NCBI GenBank assembly: GCA_020636215.1
Contig: JACJYG010000005.1
Location: 682,001 to 746,000, forward strand
From: Lewinellaceae bacterium
GTDB lineage: Bacteria > Bacteroidota > Bacteroidia > Chitinophagales > Saprospiraceae
DNA length: 64,000 nt
Reading direction: 5' to 3'
Below, in pieces: positions 62,137 to 64,000 of the stretch (positions within the stretch are counted from its first letter, which is position 1; every line of letters begins with the position of its first letter). The translations under genes and the position numbers were made by a program. Under the pieces are notes generated by a model, which saw nothing but the letters and a program-made list of their open reading frames with translations, was not told the DNA's origin and ran no database searches.

Positions 62137-62140
62137 CAGA

Positions 62141-62923
62141 ATGATGAAATACTGGACAATATATTACCTCATAGGAGCTCTTTTCCCAACGCTGGCCGGG
62201 GCCCAAAGCAGTAGCCTGAACCAGGATTCCATTCATGTCTGGATGGAATGTGTTGGCGAGGAGGGCGGCGCCAGGCTGGAAGTGTGGGCAGAGAACCTCA
62301 GCAGCCGGGAAAGGGCAATGTCCTATGAATTGCGCCTCGAGCGGCAGGATGAGAGCGGTAATATTTCCAGCAGCGTACAGGGTGGCAGCTTTAGCCTTCG
62401 CTCCCAGGAGCTGAAGCTGGTCTGCACTTCCGCTGTTAACCGTGCCGAGAAGGATTATTTCATGGCCCATCTGAGGGTTTATGAGTCGGCCCGCCTGGTC
62501 GCTTCGGCTTACCAGGCAGAAGGTCAGCGCTTATTCGGCAATCTGCCGCCTGCCGCACAGGAAAAAGTGAAAACCCGTCAGGAAGAGGAAGCCAGCAGCG
62601 CCGAGGTTCTGGTGGTTGACCAAACCCGCACCCGCGCCGGGCGTGAATTTTATGACTTGTTCTACGATGCCTGGCAAACGCCCCCTGGAGTTGGAGACTA
62701 CATCATCCGAATTGAGGAGTTACCCTTCCGGGGAATAGCGACCTGGATACGGATATTTATTGATGAAGAACAAGTGTTTGAATACGCGCTGCAACCGCAG
62801 GCCCAGTATGTCGAAGAATTGTCCCGGGTGGCGGTGGCCACCGTAAGTGGAGCGATAGAGCAAAGGGAACTGACGAAAAAGGGACTGGAGCAGGAAGATA
62901 AAAGTGGAAGCGGATTGTATTGA
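62141..62923 (+). CDS. CsgH-CsgE fusion: amyloid-inhibitor domain plus secretion adaptor
   Basis: Start at the first ATG (62141), 4 bases after csgB-like stop; a second Met follows directly. Signal peptide MMKYWTIYYLIGALFPTLAGAQ. Residues ~30-128 form a CsgC/CsgH-like Ig domain: GARLEVWAENLS, AMSYELRLERQDESGNISS and VQGGSFSL, the last matching the SQGG-F pattern of CsgH, plus two Cys (37 and 95) that could pair. A charged linker (~130-152) leads to a CsgE domain (~153-245: VLVVDQTRTRAGREFYDLFY, YIIRIEELPFRGIATWIRIF, VFEYALQPQAQYVEE). CsgE docks at CsgG; the fused inhibitor domain would keep curlins unfolded there. The CsgE call is strong, the CsgH call is weaker. Confidence 0.85.
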   Translation: MMKYWTIYYLIGALFPTLAGAQSSSLNQDSIHVWMECVGEEGGARLEVWAENLSSRERAMSYELRLERQDESGNISSSVQGGSFSLRSQELKLVCTSAVNRAEKDYFMAHLRVYESARLVASAYQAEGQRLFGNLPPAAQEKVKTRQEEEASSAEVLVVDQTRTRAGREFYDLFYDAWQTPPGVGDYIIRIEELPFRGIATWIRIFIDEEQVFEYALQPQAQYVEELSRVAVATVSGAIEQRELTKKGLEQEDKSGSGLY

Positions 62924-62942
62924 ACGATAAACCCCGACACCT

Positions 62943-63362
62943 ATGAAAATGCTAAGAATTATCTGTGTTCTGTTCGTTACAATGGGCTGTTGCTCCCTGG
63001 CCCGGGGACAAGACCTGATCTATCAACCCAAGAATCCCGCCTTCGGCGGCCATTACCTCAATTATAGCTGGTTGCTGAGTTCCGCCAGTGCTCAGGACAC
63101 CACCAAAGACCCGGAGGAAGGCCAAAACAAGGAAGGGGAAGGGCAGTTGGATGTCTTCAGCGAGTCGCTCAACCGACAATTACTGAACCAGCTTTCCCGG
63201 CAGATCATTGAGGGCCAGTTTGGGGAAAGCGGCCTGGAAACGGGCTCCTACCTGCTGGGCGATTTCCAGGTCGATATCGTCTCCGGGCTGGATGGGATTT
63301 ACATCACCATTTTCGATACCAATACCGGCGGACAGACACAGATCACGATACCCTATTTCTAG
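62943..63362 (+). CDS. csgF: CsgF, curli assembly factor
   Basis: This 139-residue protein has a signal peptide (MKMLRIICVLFVTMGCCSLARG) and then QDLIYQPKNPAFGGHYLN, the CsgF N-terminal motif (F-x-NPxFGG) that inserts in the CsgG pore. A polar linker follows (~55-75), then a C-terminal domain with SRQIIEGQFGESGLETGSY and the closing beta strands (FQVDIVSGLDGIYITIFDT). It attaches CsgB to the cell surface in E. coli. 19 bases after csgH-E. Confidence 0.93.
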   Translation: MKMLRIICVLFVTMGCCSLARGQDLIYQPKNPAFGGHYLNYSWLLSSASAQDTTKDPEEGQNKEGEGQLDVFSESLNRQLLNQLSRQIIEGQFGESGLETGSYLLGDFQVDIVSGLDGIYITIFDTNTGGQTQITIPYF

Positions 63363-63384
63363 GGGACGATACAAACTTCCCGGA

Positions 63385-63501
63385 TTTAGAGTTTGGTTAG
63401 GCCCGGCCGCTCCGCCGATCAGGCAGTGGGGCCGGGCATTTACCCGGGATTGCCCCGGGAACCAGCGCTGAATACGGAAAACCGGGAATCCAAACTCTAA
63501 A
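63385..63501 (+). repeat. Structured csgF-csgG gap with inverted repeats overlapping the csgG start region
   Basis: TTTAGAGTTTGG (63385-63396) pairs perfectly with CCAAACTCTAAA (63490-63501), 4 bases before the csgG ATG. Inside, GCCCGGCC (63401-63408) pairs with GGCCGGGC (63430-63437), and CCCGGG motifs (63453 onward) form a further hairpin. If formed in mRNA, the outer stem would cover the ribosome-binding zone of csgG. Confidence 0.7.
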
Positions 63502-63505
63502 AACC

Positions 63506-64000
63506 ATGAAACGGAAATACCGCCTTTTTTTCGCCTTACCTCTTCTGCTGTTCCTGGGATGGGGTTGCGGCGCCTACCTGCACCAGCCTCTGCAAACCAG
63601 GAGCGCCCGCCTGGGCGAAGAAACAACTGTTACCCCTTTGTTGAGAACACTGCCAGCCCCCCGCGAAAAAGTGGTAGCGGCAGTCTACCGCTTCCGAGAC
63701 CAAACCGGCCAGTACAAGCCCTCCGACCTGGGCGCCAACTGGTCGACTGCGGTGACCCAGGGCGGCGCCAATATTCTGATCAACGCCATGGAAGAGTCGG
63801 GCTGGTTCATCCCCATCGAACGGGAGAATGTAGCCGACCTGCTCAACGAGCGCAAAATTATCCGCTCCAGCCGCGCCCAATACGAACAGGTGGAAGGAGA
63901 ACAACCCATCCTTCCGCCCTTACTATTCGCCGGCATCATCCTGGAAGGCGGTATTGTTTCCTATGACGCCAATATTCTTACCGGTGGGGCCGGGCTTCGG
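63506..64000 (+). CDS. csgG: CsgG, curli outer-membrane secretion pore (5' part, cut by window)
   Basis: ATG at 63506 and open to the window edge (165 codons). The lipobox GWGCG places lipidation at Cys21. Conserved CsgG segments: REKVVAAVYRFRDQTGQYKP, NWSTAVTQGGANILINAM, ESGWFIPIERENVADLLNERKIIR and LLFAGIILEGGIVSYDANI. The constriction loop reads SDLGANWSTAV, where E. coli has YPASNFSTAV; so Asn55 is kept, Phe56 is Trp, and Tyr51 is replaced by Ser or Asp with one inserted residue. The remainder is outside the window. Confidence 0.95.
   Translation, partial: MKRKYRLFFALPLLLFLGWGCGAYLHQPLQTRSARLGEETTVTPLLRTLPAPREKVVAAVYRFRDQTGQYKPSDLGANWSTAVTQGGANILINAMEESGWFIPIERENVADLLNERKIIRSSRAQYEQVEGEQPILPPLLFAGIILEGGIVSYDANILTGGAGLR

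Overview
The window looks like a chromosomal piece of a Bacteroidota bacterium, most likely of the Saprospiria (Lewinella/Haliscomenobacter-like) type. The reasons are: type IX secretion C-terminal domains on two secreted enzymes; promoter motifs of the Bacteroidota form TAnnTTTG; a beta-glucan utilisation locus with a propeller/Y_Y_Y regulator; the lemA-TPM gene set; the Bacteroidota form of signal peptidase I; and a curli locus of Bacteroidota type. Species cannot be named from sequence alone. No rRNA, tRNA, CRISPR array or complete insertion sequence was found.

Layout. 1-12 kb (minus strand): a laminarin-type (beta-1,3/1,6-glucan) utilisation cluster with a GPH sugar transporter, GH30, GH17, GH16, a surface glycan-binding lipoprotein with three repeats, and a large glycosidase-beta-barrel fusion. 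The transporter and the fusion gene are broken by several frameshifts; the genes between them are intact. The divergent gene at 12-15 kb encodes a membrane-bound propeller/HTH regulator, and a pair of 13-bp direct repeats lies between regulator and cluster. 15-25.5 kb: signal peptidase I, cell-wall amidase, GH18 chitinase-like and M4 protease (both with T9SS tails), a Cys-rich secreted protein, Nudix hydrolase and a cysteine synthase-like enzyme. 25.7-38.8 kb: housekeeping and accessory genes (fatty acid hydroxylase, LRR protein, J-domain protein, GNAT, methionine aminopeptidase, GNAT-nitrilase fusion, methyltransferase, TPM protein, a 48-residue membrane protein beside a sodium symporter, extradiol dioxygenase, sulfotransferase). 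38.9-46.3 kb: cytochrome bd oxidase (cydAB), a large uncharacterised lipoprotein, a small membrane protein and a SulP transporter. 46.9-54.6 kb: a multi-spanning membrane protein, histidine kinase, pappalysin-like protease, the lemA-TPM-TPM operon and meaB. 55.3-59.4 kb: paaG-like and paaD genes, a MITE-like palindrome and two poorly known genes. 59.7-64 kb: a curli locus: AraC-type DNA-binding protein, a 31-strand CsgA-like curlin, a CsgB-like curlin, a CsgH-CsgE fusion, CsgF and the first 165 codons of CsgG (cut by the window edge).

Two things stand out. First, the curli locus: a CsgH-like amyloid-inhibitor domain appears fused to the CsgE secretion adaptor, the major curlin is about three times the E. 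coli size with an almost perfect 11-residue register, and perfect inverted repeats precede csgB and csgG. Second, at least ten intergenic gaps carry short tandem repeats (7-9 bp units, a different unit at each site), nearly all starting just after a stop codon, and several folding into perfect hairpins.
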